Of a DNA stretch of 64,000 nucleotides, positions 7,478 through 15,591 are shown one piece after another. How positions within the stretch are numbered: the stretch's first letter is position 1; the number at the start of each line of letters is the position of its first letter. This stretch comes from Nocardioides panzhihuensis (GTDB lineage Bacteria; Actinomycetota; Actinomycetes; Propionibacteriales; Nocardioidaceae): the NCBI RefSeq assembly GCF_013408335.1, contig NZ_JACBZR010000002.1:29025-93024 (forward strand). The letters are read 5' to 3'. A program made the translations under genes and the position numbers. The notes beneath the pieces are model-generated. The model did no database searches and was not told the origin of the DNA. It saw only the letters and a list, made by a program, of their open reading frames with translations.

Positions 7478-8558
7478 TGTACCCGGCCATGAGGTTGGTA
7501 GCGGCGAGCCTGGTTGAACGTACGAGAACCCCCGGATGGGATGTGGCTTGTCTAAGGCCCACTCCAACCCGGAGGTTCTCGTGTCCCACGGTAGTGCCCG
7601 GCTGACCGTCCATGGTCGTCGGCTGATCGTTCAACGCCACCAGGCCAGTTGGCCCAAAGCTCACATCGCTGCGGCGATGGGGGTCTCGCGCAAGTGCGTG
7701 ACGACCTGGATCAACCGCTACGCCGCCGAAGGCGAAGCAGGTCTGGCCACGCGGTCCTCGCGGCCCCACACGATGCCGACAAGGACCAGCCACGAGGTCG
7801 AACAGGAAGTCCTCGCGGCCCGCGCCGAACACCGTGGTGGGCCCGACGTTCTTGGCCCGAAGGTCGGGGTAGCGCCCCGCACGGTCTCGCGGATCCTGCG
7901 CCGCCACAGTGTGCCGTACCTGCGTGCGTGCGACCCGATCACCGGCGAGGTCATACGTTCCTCGAAACAGACCGCGCTGCGCTACGAACGGGACCGGCCC
8001 GGCGAACTGGTGCACATGGACGTGAAGAAGCTCGGCCGGATCCCTGACGGCGGCGGCTGGCGAGCCCATGGCCGCGAGATGGGCCGGACCCGTCAACGCC
8101 GTGCCAACCCCATCGGCTACGACTATGTCCACTCCCTGGTCGACGACCACTCCCGTCTGGCCTACAGCGAGGTGCTGCGCGATGAGAAAGGGACCACCTG
8201 CGCGGAGTTCCTCGACCGTGCGATCGCCTACTTCACTGCCCATGGCATCACCCGGATCGAACGACTGATGACCGACAACGCCTGGGCCTATCGATGGTCG
8301 CTACGCGACCTGTGTGCCACTCACGAGATCACTCAGAAATTCATCAAGCCCCACTGCCCCTGACAAAATGGCAAGGTCGAGCGCCTCAACCGCACCCTGG
8401 CCAACGAATGGGCCTACCGACAGGTCTACGCCAGCAACGACGAGCGAGCAGCAGCTCTTGCGCCCTGGCTCGAGCACTACAACACTGAACGCCGCCACAG
8501 CGCACTTGGAGGACTCCCGCCGATCAGCCGACTGACACCAACGTGATGGCTGGGTACA
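7478..8558 (+). mobile_element. IS481-family insertion sequence, left copy
   Basis: Bounded by terminal inverted repeats: TGTACCCGGCCATGAGGTTG on the left, and TGTACCCAGCCATCACGTTG as the complement of the right end. Flanked by a 6-bp direct repeat GCTAGA (7472-7477 and 8559-8564), a target duplication from insertion. It contains one transposase gene with a nonsense codon. The intact target duplication says the insertion is recent enough to keep its boundaries. Confidence 0.85.
7581..8546 (+). pseudogene. IS481-type transposase interrupted by one stop codon
   Basis: A DDE transposase of about 321 codons from a GTG with GGAGG at -10. It has an N-terminal HTH (AHIAAAMGVSRKCVTTWINRY), an rve core (HMDVKKLGRIPDGGG, LVDDHSRLAY, MTDNAWAYR), and a C-terminus after the stop reading NGKVERLNRTLANEWAY. 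The codon at 8361-8363 is TGA where the family has Trp (PHCPWQNGK). The frame otherwise stays open to 8546, so a single G-to-A change inactivates it before the catalytic Glu. Confidence 0.88.
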
Positions 8559-8678
8559 GCTAGAGGCTGGGCAGTTACAGGTTCAGCCTGTAAAGTTGAA
8601 GGCGTAGCCTCCCCCGGCGCGGGTGTGAGGAAGTGAGCCTGGGATACCGCCGTAGGGCGGGACCCAGGTTTCGCGCTT

Positions 8679-9260
8679 TTAGAGGTAGACGTCGAGTTCG
8701 TCGATGGGTGCCCTGAGACTGCTCTTGTACGAGGGGTCGCCCCGGCGTGCTGCTCCGACAGCGCCGGCGATGACATCGGGGATCCAGAGCATCGGCTCGA
8801 CGTTCGGGTTGGCGAAGTCGACCCGAAGTGCGCCGGTGAGCGTTCCGCTGCTTCGCATTGCGTCGACCATCTTCAAGTCCTGACGGTTGAGTCGTGCGGT
8901 GCGGGTCTCGAACCATGCTTGGGTGATCCCGGTGTGCTCGAGCTCTGGGAGGAGTCGTTCGAGGCACTTGCGGCGCGCTCGCTCTTGCCGGCGGGGATCG
9001 ATCGGGCTGGCGACGACGATCGTGTGAGCGAGATCGAGCTGGCCGAAGGCCTCCGCGATGCGGGCCTTGGCCTTGGGGAGCTCGTGATGCCAGTGGAGGC
9101 GACCGCCGACTCGGCGAACCAGGCCTCGCGCGGTGTCACGGTGCTGGTCGCAGTCGGTGGGGTCGGCTATGGCGGCCGCGATGAGGTAGAAGCCGGCGTC
9201 GAGGTGGATCGACTCGTCGACCCAGGCGTGGAGGGTGAAGTCGGCTTGCTCGTTGCTCAC
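8679..9260 (-). CDS. Orphan protein resembling DUF3800-type nuclease folds
   Basis: A 193-residue protein. It opens with LHAWVDESIHLDAGFYLIAAAIAD, an acidic D-E strand pair like the start of DUF3800/RNase H-fold proteins. RLHWHHELPKAKARI follows at about residue 55 and WIPDVIAGAVGAARRGD near the C-terminus. The GTG at 9260 was preferred over the upstream GTG (9302) because a damage-type promoter-like sequence ends 6 nt before it. Possible metal-dependent nuclease; distant resemblance only. Stands alone between an IS element and a DUF1016 pseudogene. Confidence 0.6.
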   Translation of the reverse strand: MSNEQADFTLHAWVDESIHLDAGFYLIAAAIADPTDCDQHRDTARGLVRRVGGRLHWHHELPKAKARIAEAFGQLDLAHTIVVASPIDPRRQERARRKCLERLLPELEHTGITQAWFETRTARLNRQDLKMVDAMRSSGTLTGALRVDFANPNVEPMLWIPDVIAGAVGAARRGDPSYKSSLRAPIDELDVYL

Positions 9261-9266
9261 CGGGTG

Positions 9267-9288
9267 ATTGTCTCGGATGGCACCGACA
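9267..9288 (-). promoter_or_regulatory. PafBC/RecA-NDp-like promoter (weak -10)
   Basis: Minus strand TGTCGGTG, 8 nt, then GACAAT. The upstream box is perfect; the -10 differs from TAnnnT by its first base. It lies 6 nt before the GTG at 9260. Support comes mainly from the same arrangement at 2095, 54932 and 58657. Confidence 0.45.
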
Positions 9289-9497
9289 GATTCTGGGGTC
9301 ACGCGGCGAACCTTGGGGCTTGTCGGCGGCTAGTGTCGCGGGGTCACGCGACACCGCATGAGGCTGGCCGGTGTGGTCGAGGTTGAAAAGCTCTCCCGGC
9401 GGGGAGCCTGAGCGTGGGAGGATGGAGCGGCAACGGCCTTGTAGGCCCGCGAAGTAGACCCGGCAGCCCTCCGGACGGTGGGCCAGCCGGGTCCGCG

Positions 9498-10551
9498 CTA
9501 TTTCCGGCCTGCCTGCCCGGCCTTGGAGTCGTCGGCGCCGTCGATCGCGCCGAGGACTTCGGTGGGGGAGGGGAGCAGGTCGCGTACGTCGTCGGGGAGC
9601 GTGTCGTAGGTGTAGCGGGCGATCGCGACAGGTTGGTCGATGGTCTTCAGCGCGTACTCGACCACTCCGTCGTGCTTGTCGGCGCACAGGAGGATGCCGA
9701 CGGTTTCGGCATGGGTGTCGGTGTCTCGGAGTCGGTCGTCGACGAGGGCGACGTAGAAGCCGAGTTGGCCGGCGTCTCGTGGTGTGAACCTGCCGCTCTT
9801 GAACTCGATGACGACGTAGCGCAGCTGGGTGACGTGGAAGAAGAGCAGGTCGATGTAGAAGTCGTCGCCGTCGACCTCGAAGTGGACCTGGCGGCCTACG
9901 AAGGCGAAGCCGCTGCCGAGCTCGGCCAGGGTCTGCTGCATCCGGTCCATGAGGGCCTGCTCGAGGTCGCGCTCGAGCCGGGGCCGAGTCTGGGCGAGGA
10001 AGTCGAAGACGTACGGGTCTTTGGTCAGCTCGCGGGCGAGATCGGTCTGGGTGGCGGGGAGCGCCTCGGTGAAGTTCGAGGGAGCCGCGCCGATCCGGCG
10101 GTGGAGCTGGGCCCATGATCATGTTGAGGAGCACGTTGCGCGACCAGCCCTCCGCGGCGGCCGCGGCGGCGTACCAGTCACGGGTCGGTTGGTCGTCGAG
10201 CTTGTCCAGGAGCACGGTGACGTGGCCCCACGGAAGTTCCCCAACAGGTTGTTGGGGAAATGCGTCGCCCGGGTAGGCGCGGGCGAATCTGCGCATGTAC
10301 TCGAGGCTGCTGCGTGAGAACCCGCGCATGTCAGGGAACTCGTGGCGTAGATCCGCGGCGAGCTGGGTGATGACCCCGGTGCCCCAGCCGTCGCGGGCCT
10401 GGCGCTCCAGGATCGTGTGGCCGATCTCCCAGTAGAGGCTGAGGAGCTCGGTGTTGACCTTGCGGACGGCGCTCAGCCGCGCGGATCGGACGCGGTCCTT
10501 GAGCCGGGCGAGGACCTCGGCGTATCCGTCGGGAACGGCGGGCGTGCTCAC
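9498..10551 (-). pseudogene. DUF1016 (YhcG-type PD-(D/E)XK nuclease), frameshifted
   Basis: Two frames together give one complete DUF1016 protein. The first (10551 to about 10120) has the DUF1016_N winged domain (LLSLYWEIGHTILERQ, SRSSLEYMRRFA, LPWGHVTVLLDK). The second (to 9498) has the nuclease domain (GSGFAFVGRQVHFEVDGDD, YIDLLFFH, VVIEFKSGRFTPRDAGQL) with the D...E-x-K core. They join at about 10115-10125, where one extra base in a GGGCCC tract shifts frame after VLLNMIM. DUF1016 proteins are often linked to restriction or phage defence. Frameshift decay is more likely than programmed shifting. Confidence 0.85.
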
Positions 10552-10586
10552 GAGCGTTGCTCCTTCACGTCAGGTGGGTGAGTCTC

Positions 10587-12545
10587 TCAGACGGCGACGG
10601 CACCGAGTTCGCGCTCGAGGAGCTCCAGGAGGCTAGTGGTGTCATCGAACCATCGTGGCGGGGGATCGGCTGGTTGATCGGGTCCTCTGTCGAGGCGTGA
10701 GGGAGGGTCAGGGTTCTGGGCTGGCTGCTCGCCGGCGGCGAGCAGCTGCGGGTCGAGGCGGCCGCGAGTGGTGAGCCAGTGGCGCCAGATGGCGCGCTCG
10801 GCTCGGTAGCGGGCCATCTGGGCGCGGATGGCGTCGGTGATGCCCCAGGCTTCGGCGAGCTGAGCGAGCGAGGCGTCTCCGAGACACCACCCACCGCCCT
10901 GATCTGGGGGAACGCGTTCGGCCAGGCCGTGGGTGGCGAGGGTCTGGAGAGCGTCGTAGGTGCTGGTGACCCCGACGCGGGCGAGCCTGGCGAGCTCGCG
11001 CCCGCCGATGGAGGCCTCGCCACGGTGGCGAACCTGCTCGAGAGCGGCGTAGACGAACGCGGCCGGCAGGCCGAGGTCGCGGAAGACGGGTCGGATCGCG
11101 TGGATCCGGCCGGCTCGCCACGGCTTCTCCGCACACTTAGCGGCCAGGAGAGGCGGGATGCGGAGTTCGTACGCGTGGGCGTGGACGCCCTTGGCCCGAC
11201 GGACGATCTGCAGGAGGAGCCGGTCGGAGGGCTGGTCTTCCAGCAGCCGCAGTACCCGGCCGACCGTGCTGTGATCCAGGCCGGTGGCAATCGCGAGGGA
11301 GCGGTTGCCGTGCTCGACGACGCGGCTCTGGGTGAGGGCGGCGGCTTCGGCCAGCGCGTAGAGCACCGCGCGTACGCCGAGATGGGTCTCGGGTCCGTGG
11401 AGGAAGTCGACGGCAGCCAGCCATTCCCGGACCCATTGGGAGATCGCAGCGGGACGTTGCACTATCGCAGACCCTGGTCGCTGCCCCCGCTGTGTCTTAT
11501 GCGGGCTTGTGGTGCGTAGGCGAACGGAGTTATCCCGGTGTGATTCGCGACGTCGCTTTTCGAAGGACAGGGCGCGTTGCCAGTCGCGGCTCAGCGCCTT
11601 GTGCCGGTGGCCGGCCGAGTAGCGGGCGTAGAAGGAGGCGAGGCCCGGCCAGGTCCCGTCCTCGATGCGGCGGGCGACGTCGACGAGCCGCCAGCCCGCG
11701 GCCGCGGACGCCCACAGGACGGCCTGGCGCGCCTCAGACGGGCTGGCGTACCGGGTGGAGTCGTAGTCGCCGGTGCGGGCGACGGCCTGGAAGTTGTCCG
11801 AGGGCGCTGCGGTGTATCCGGGCAGCGGGTCGAGCTGGGTCTCGTCGTCGACCAGCTCGATCGGTGATGCGGCCGGAGCCGGCAGCGGGCCGTGGTGACG
11901 CTGCAGCTCGGCGGTGAACCGATCCCAGGCCTCAGAGGCGTTGGGGCTCTCCAGGACGGCGACGGCGTGCTCGAGCGTGCAGTCGAGGACCTGGTGACCG
12001 CCGCTGCGGTGGACCGAGCCCGGCGGGCGGATGCAGCCCTCGGAGATCCCGGACATGGGCAGCTTGTCGGCACTGGTCAGCCGGTGCTCGAGCATCCGGG
12101 AGGCGTCGCGGGCCTCGGTGAACGGGATGCCGCCAGCGACGGGCACGTACAGGTGCCGGCCGCCGCTGGGGGAGTGGTCGGAGAACCACGAGGTCAGTCC
12201 AGCGGCCTCCAGGAGCCCGATGAGCGCGACAAAGTCGCGCTCGACGGTGGGCTCGGGGCCTTTGGCGTCGAGGTCGACCACGAACACTGGGGCGCAGCCG
12301 TTGTCGTCGTAGAGGAGCACCGCGGCAGGCTGAGACGGCAGGGTGCCGGTGATCGTGCGCTCGTGCTTGCGCCGGTAGTTGCGGCCGTCGCGAGCGACTC
12401 GGACGCGACCCCGGGCTGCGAGGCGGGGCGCCAACGTCGCCCACACCTGCTCCGCGCGATTGGGGACGCCCGGTACGCCACTGCCGACACGACGCGCCGG
12501 GACTTGTGGCGCATTCAGTGCGCGGCTTGTTAGAGTAGGTAGCAC
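10587..12545 (-). CDS. Replication protein with primase-polymerase-like N-terminus and winged-helix C-terminus
   Basis: A 652-residue protein. Residues 85-145 carry an archaeo-eukaryotic primase-type core: APVFVVDLDAKG with the D-x-D pair, then SDHSPSGGRHLYVPV with the S/G-x-H motif. A PriCT-like helical part follows (PSEARQAVLWASAAAGW, VARRIEDG). The C-terminal half has winged-helix elements (SLAIATGLDHSTVGRVLRLL, LARVGVTSTYDALQTLA). This layout is typical of initiator/primase proteins of large actinobacterial plasmids. The GTG at 12545 is the longest start. Likely essential for replicon copying; family by motif, role inferred. Confidence 0.75.
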   Translation of the reverse strand: MLPTLTSRALNAPQVPARRVGSGVPGVPNRAEQVWATLAPRLAARGRVRVARDGRNYRRKHERTITGTLPSQPAAVLLYDDNGCAPVFVVDLDAKGPEPTVERDFVALIGLLEAAGLTSWFSDHSPSGGRHLYVPVAGGIPFTEARDASRMLEHRLTSADKLPMSGISEGCIRPPGSVHRSGGHQVLDCTLEHAVAVLESPNASEAWDRFTAELQRHHGPLPAPAASPIELVDDETQLDPLPGYTAAPSDNFQAVARTGDYDSTRYASPSEARQAVLWASAAAGWRLVDVARRIEDGTWPGLASFYARYSAGHRHKALSRDWQRALSFEKRRRESHRDNSVRLRTTSPHKTQRGQRPGSAIVQRPAAISQWVREWLAAVDFLHGPETHLGVRAVLYALAEAAALTQSRVVEHGNRSLAIATGLDHSTVGRVLRLLEDQPSDRLLLQIVRRAKGVHAHAYELRIPPLLAAKCAEKPWRAGRIHAIRPVFRDLGLPAAFVYAALEQVRHRGEASIGGRELARLARVGVTSTYDALQTLATHGLAERVPPDQGGGWCLGDASLAQLAEAWGITDAIRAQMARYRAERAIWRHWLTTRGRLDPQLLAAGEQPAQNPDPPSRLDRGPDQPADPPPRWFDDTTSLLELLERELGAVAV

Positions 12546-12692
12546 AAAGCCACCTCGATCTCCTCTGGGAAAAGGGAACGGGTTGTCATAAGTCGGAATC
12601 CCTGAGTTGGTAGCTCAGTCCGAACTCTTCGAAGGTCCTCTGTTGGTAGCAGACGGGCCTTCGGGCGTTTTCGGGGTCTTGCCCCGATCAAG

Positions 12693-12929
12693 TCAGCCGG
12701 TCATGCGGAGCTCCAACTCCGGGTCGCGGCCCAGTTTGCTGCCCCAGAGGGGCTTTCCGGTGGCGTCGACCTGGTCTTGGTCGATGAGTGCGTCGAGGTA
12801 CGCGGACACAGAGATCCCGAGTGCATCGGCGGCAGCGTTGGCCTTCTCGCGGGTGGACGTACGGATCGTCCCCTTGATCTGGGCCGTACGGCGATGCTCG
12901 CCGTGGCGGCGACCTTTAACAGCTGGCAT
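12693..12929 (-). CDS. Small helix-rich DNA-binding-like protein
   Basis: A 78-residue basic protein: MPAVKGRRHGEHRRTAQIKG, then IRTSTREKANAAADALGISVSAYLDALI. This resembles a ribbon-helix-helix module (a short strand followed by two helices, with the second reading GISVSAYLD). It lies upstream of the replication gene on the same strand, so it may set copy number or expression. Family assignment is by pattern only. Confidence 0.6.
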   Translation of the reverse strand: MPAVKGRRHGEHRRTAQIKGTIRTSTREKANAAADALGISVSAYLDALIDQDQVDATGKPLWGSKLGRDPELELRMTG

Positions 12930-13053
12930 CGGGCTTCACCTCCGGAATGTCGAGTAGTTCGTTGAACTCAGATCATTCCGGTATCGACGAAAAAACGGCC
13001 CAATTTGACGCGGCGTGTCGCCGATCTCGCCCCGCGTTAAAAACGGCGCAAAT

Positions 13054-13329
13054 TCACTCAGGGATGCTGTATCGACGGAGCGCCTCGAGGAGATGGTGCA
13101 CGCGGTCCTGATCAACCACGTACCGACCAGGCCTCCGGCCACGGGCCGGTGGGTCAGCGATCACCACGCCGGCGTCCAGGAGGAGCCGTGTGTTGGTCGA
13201 GACGAGCTGGTTCGGAATGTCGAGCGTCGTGGCGGCGTCCTGCTGGGATCCAGGGGAGGTCCAGTAGTAGCGGATCAGTGCCACCAAGGTCTCCGATCCG
13301 AACACCCGCACCGCGATTGTCACGCTCAT
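13054..13329 (-). CDS. Winged-helix regulator beside the transfer operon
   Basis: A 91-residue protein with an ArsR-like winged helix: ETLVALIRYYWTSPGSQQDAA, LDIPNQLVSTNTRLLLDAGVV, and a wing RGRRPGRYVVD. The ATG at 13329 (MSVTIAV) was preferred over a Pro-rich extension from 13365. It is transcribed away from the conjugation operon, whose upstream region holds a perfect palindrome at 13439-13459. It is therefore the obvious candidate repressor of transfer, acting like a Kor protein. Inference. Confidence 0.65.
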   Translation of the reverse strand: MSVTIAVRVFGSETLVALIRYYWTSPGSQQDAATTLDIPNQLVSTNTRLLLDAGVVIADPPARGRRPGRYVVDQDRVHHLLEALRRYSIPE

Positions 13330-13438
13330 GGGCGGAGGAGGATCGGGGCGGATGAGGCGGGGCACGACGCCATTGTGCCGCTGCCGACCGACGCCTGCGG
13401 CAGGGGCCGATCGGTTGGGGGCTTGCTCTTTCGCGTTT

Positions 13439-13459
13439 GTCCCGTGTTTAACACGGGAC
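13439..13459. promoter_or_regulatory. Perfect palindromic operator ahead of the conjugation operon
   Basis: Ten-base arms GTCCCGTGTT / AACACGGGAC around a single central T, followed at once by TATGTTAGCG, which could be a -10. It lies between the minus-strand winged-helix gene and the first transfer gene. The 13330-13749 gap holds nothing else that looks coding. Probably the master operator of the T4SS operon. Confidence 0.65.
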
Positions 13460-13749
13460 TATGTTAGCGTAGAGCCTGCAGGGGAGGGTGCTTCTACGGC
13501 TGACGTAAGAGGTTTTCGCCGAACCTGTCTCAAACGAAACAATTTTTGTTCCTTCATGTTTGAACTCGCGAATCCGGGGAATAACAAAGGGAGACTCACC
13601 AAATCTGGGAGGGAACGCATGACCAGCACCAGCTCGGGCTGCGGCCAGGGGCATGGAGAGACATCTGTTTGGCCGAAGGTGTCGGCGCTGCGCTTTACCG
13701 TGGCGGGGACGGATCGCGTCGTAGGCCACTCGCAGTCGCTCGGGAGGCG

Positions 13750-14424
13750 ATGAAGATGGCGAATCAGGTGTTCGCCCCAGGCTGGGGTCTCAAGATGGGG
13801 ATCAGCCATCTCGGCTACGGCCAGCTCCCGTCCGGGCGACCGGGCACCGGCGCCACCGGCGGCCTGTGGTGGCTCGGCGTCGGTGTCCCTGAAGCCCCGG
13901 TCGGCCTGGTGAAGGCCACCGTCGGACTTGGCGAGGACGCACAGAGCATCTGGCCGCCCTACGTCGGGCCGCCGAGCGCAGGTCCTCGCGCGACGGTCGT
14001 CATCGTTTGCTGGGCGACCGTAGGGGGAGCCGAGGCAGCAATGGCCGCTGCGACGCAGCACGCCCGCCAGGAGCTCTCGACCGACGCCGGCCTGGCCGGC
14101 GTCCTCGCCGTCGAGATGCCGGGGAAGCGGCAACCGCGGGACGCACGCCGCCGCCTTGCCCACGTGCAGAGCCTGGTTCCCCGGGTATGGACCCTCCCGT
14201 GGGAGCCGACTTGGTCGACTCGGACCTTCGATGGCGAGTGGGCACCCTCGGCGATCGCCGATGAGATCCGCACCGACCTGGAACTGCTGCCGATGGCGTC
14301 GACCACGGCCACAGCACCCGGTCCGCAGCTACCTCCGCCGGCCCCGCCGGTGGCGCGCCTCGAGGTGGGCGCCGGAGCCGGCGTCCAGCCGGGCGTTCAG
14401 GTCGTACAGATCGACCAGCCGTAG
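13750..14424 (+). CDS. Conserved hypothetical, first gene of the conjugation operon
   Basis: A 224-residue soluble protein (DUF6668-like by general recollection). The visible core is WGLKMGISHLGYGQLPSG, GLWWLGVGVPEAPVGLV, then PRATVVIVCWATVGGAEAAM with alternating strands and helices, and a Pro-rich tail. The ATG at 13750 is preceded by GGGAGG; a second ATG lies two codons on. It opens the plus-strand transfer operon about 300 bp after the palindromic operator. Specific role unknown. Confidence 0.65.
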   Translation: MKMANQVFAPGWGLKMGISHLGYGQLPSGRPGTGATGGLWWLGVGVPEAPVGLVKATVGLGEDAQSIWPPYVGPPSAGPRATVVIVCWATVGGAEAAMAAATQHARQELSTDAGLAGVLAVEMPGKRQPRDARRRLAHVQSLVPRVWTLPWEPTWSTRTFDGEWAPSAIADEIRTDLELLPMASTTATAPGPQLPPPAPPVARLEVGAGAGVQPGVQVVQIDQP

Positions 14425-14462
14425 AGACCAGACCAAGTAGAGATCACCACGAAGGGGAAGTG

Positions 14463-14783
14463 ATGTTCACCAGATTCATGTTCGAGGCCACCGAGGCGAC
14501 AGCCTCGATCCAGACGTACGCCATGGGGCTCCCAAGCGGGACGGCACCCGACATCAGCCCGCGGCGACCTCCCGGGATGGAGAAGTTCGACACCATCGCC
14601 GGGTGGGTCTTGGTGCTCGCGATCCTCGCGCTAGTCGTGTTTGTCGTCATCGCCGGCGTCCGGATCGCCGCTGCGTACCGCGACGGCGAGCAGATCCCCG
14701 GTGGCGTCAAGGCACTCGGCTGGGCGTGCGTCGGCTGCATCGTGGTCGGCTCCGCCTCCGGCTTCGTCAGCGCTCTCATCTAA
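14463..14783 (+). CDS. Small two-TM pilin-like protein
   Basis: A 106-residue protein. Hydrophobic segments lie at about 47-66 (AGWVLVLAILALVVFVVIAG) and 83-104 (ALGWACVGCIVVGSASGFVS), separated by a short charged loop (RIAAAYRDGEQ). The size, topology and position upstream of VirB8- and VirB6-like genes match VirB2/TrbC-type pilin subunits of Gram-positive secretion systems. The ATG at 14463 follows GAAGGGGAAG. Confidence 0.7.
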   Translation: MFTRFMFEATEATASIQTYAMGLPSGTAPDISPRRPPGMEKFDTIAGWVLVLAILALVVFVVIAGVRIAAAYRDGEQIPGGVKALGWACVGCIVVGSASGFVSALI

Positions 14784-14814
14784 CCCACCCAGTCTCCGAG
14801 AGGACGACAGACAG

Positions 14815-15591
14815 ATGGCTAATCAGCCCGACAGAGATGACACCAAGCAGCGATCCATCTTCGTGACCGCCGCCATCGGTGGCCTGCTGGTCATCGTGAT
14901 CGTCCTCGCTGCTGCCCTGGTGTTCAGCAACCGGGATGGCGCTCCGACAAGTGATCCCACCGGGGGAGGTGACCCGGCGACCAGCGGCTCACCCGCTTCC
15001 ACGGCGCCCGCCGTGCCTGAGGGCTTTGTCACGCTGCCAGCGCCAGCGACCTCGGAGAACGGGTATCCGATCGGATACCCGCACAATGACGAAGGCGCCG
15101 CTGCGTTCGTGGCCGCGTACGAGGTGTCGCAGGTCGCCCTTCTGGACTATGACAAAGCCGAATCGTGGGCCCCGCTGTACATAGCTCCCACCGCGGAGAT
15201 GAGCTACTCCGACGTAGCCGAGAACCTCGTCACGCTCCAGCGAAAGAATCTTGGGGTGGAGCTGAATGGGCCTGCGCCAGCGGGACCATCAGCAGCTGCC
15301 GAGCTTGAGGGAATCAAGTGGGAGGCAGTGGCGACGGATGTCTACCTCGTCAGCGTATCGATGAGTGTCGAACTCACGAAGGGAGACGGCTCCACCTCTG
15401 AAGTGCCCGTAGCCACCGGAGCGGTGGTCTATTGGGAAGGCGACCGCTGGTGGATCGACCTCACCGGCTCCCGGTTGCCCGATCTCGAGGAGTTGGAGGC
15501 GCCGCAGTACGCCAAGCCAGGAACGGCGGCCTATACGCAGGCTGGCTGGCAGGTGGTCAAGAACAGCGACTGGAAGGGCTCTCTCCTATGA
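14815..15591 (+). CDS. VirB8/TcpC-like transfer protein
   Basis: A 258-residue single-pass membrane protein. It has a short charged N-terminus, one TM at about 17-38 (AAIGGLLVIVIVLAAALVF), a Thr/Ser/Pro linker, and an extracytoplasmic domain with an NTF2-like pattern (AAFVAAYEVSQVALLDYDK... VVYWEGDRWWIDLTGSRLP). NTF2-like domains outside a single TM define VirB8/TcpC channel components. It overlaps the next gene by ATGA at 15588-15591. Confidence 0.72.
   Translation: MANQPDRDDTKQRSIFVTAAIGGLLVIVIVLAAALVFSNRDGAPTSDPTGGGDPATSGSPASTAPAVPEGFVTLPAPATSENGYPIGYPHNDEGAAAFVAAYEVSQVALLDYDKAESWAPLYIAPTAEMSYSDVAENLVTLQRKNLGVELNGPAPAGPSAAAELEGIKWEAVATDVYLVSVSMSVELTKGDGSTSEVPVATGAVVYWEGDRWWIDLTGSRLPDLEELEAPQYAKPGTAAYTQAGWQVVKNSDWKGSLL

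Noticed and set aside
9498..10551. Programmed frameshifting in the DUF1016 gene
   Set aside because: No slippery heptamer or downstream structure is evident, and DUF1016 genes are normally one frame. Decay is simpler, though heterogeneity should be tested.
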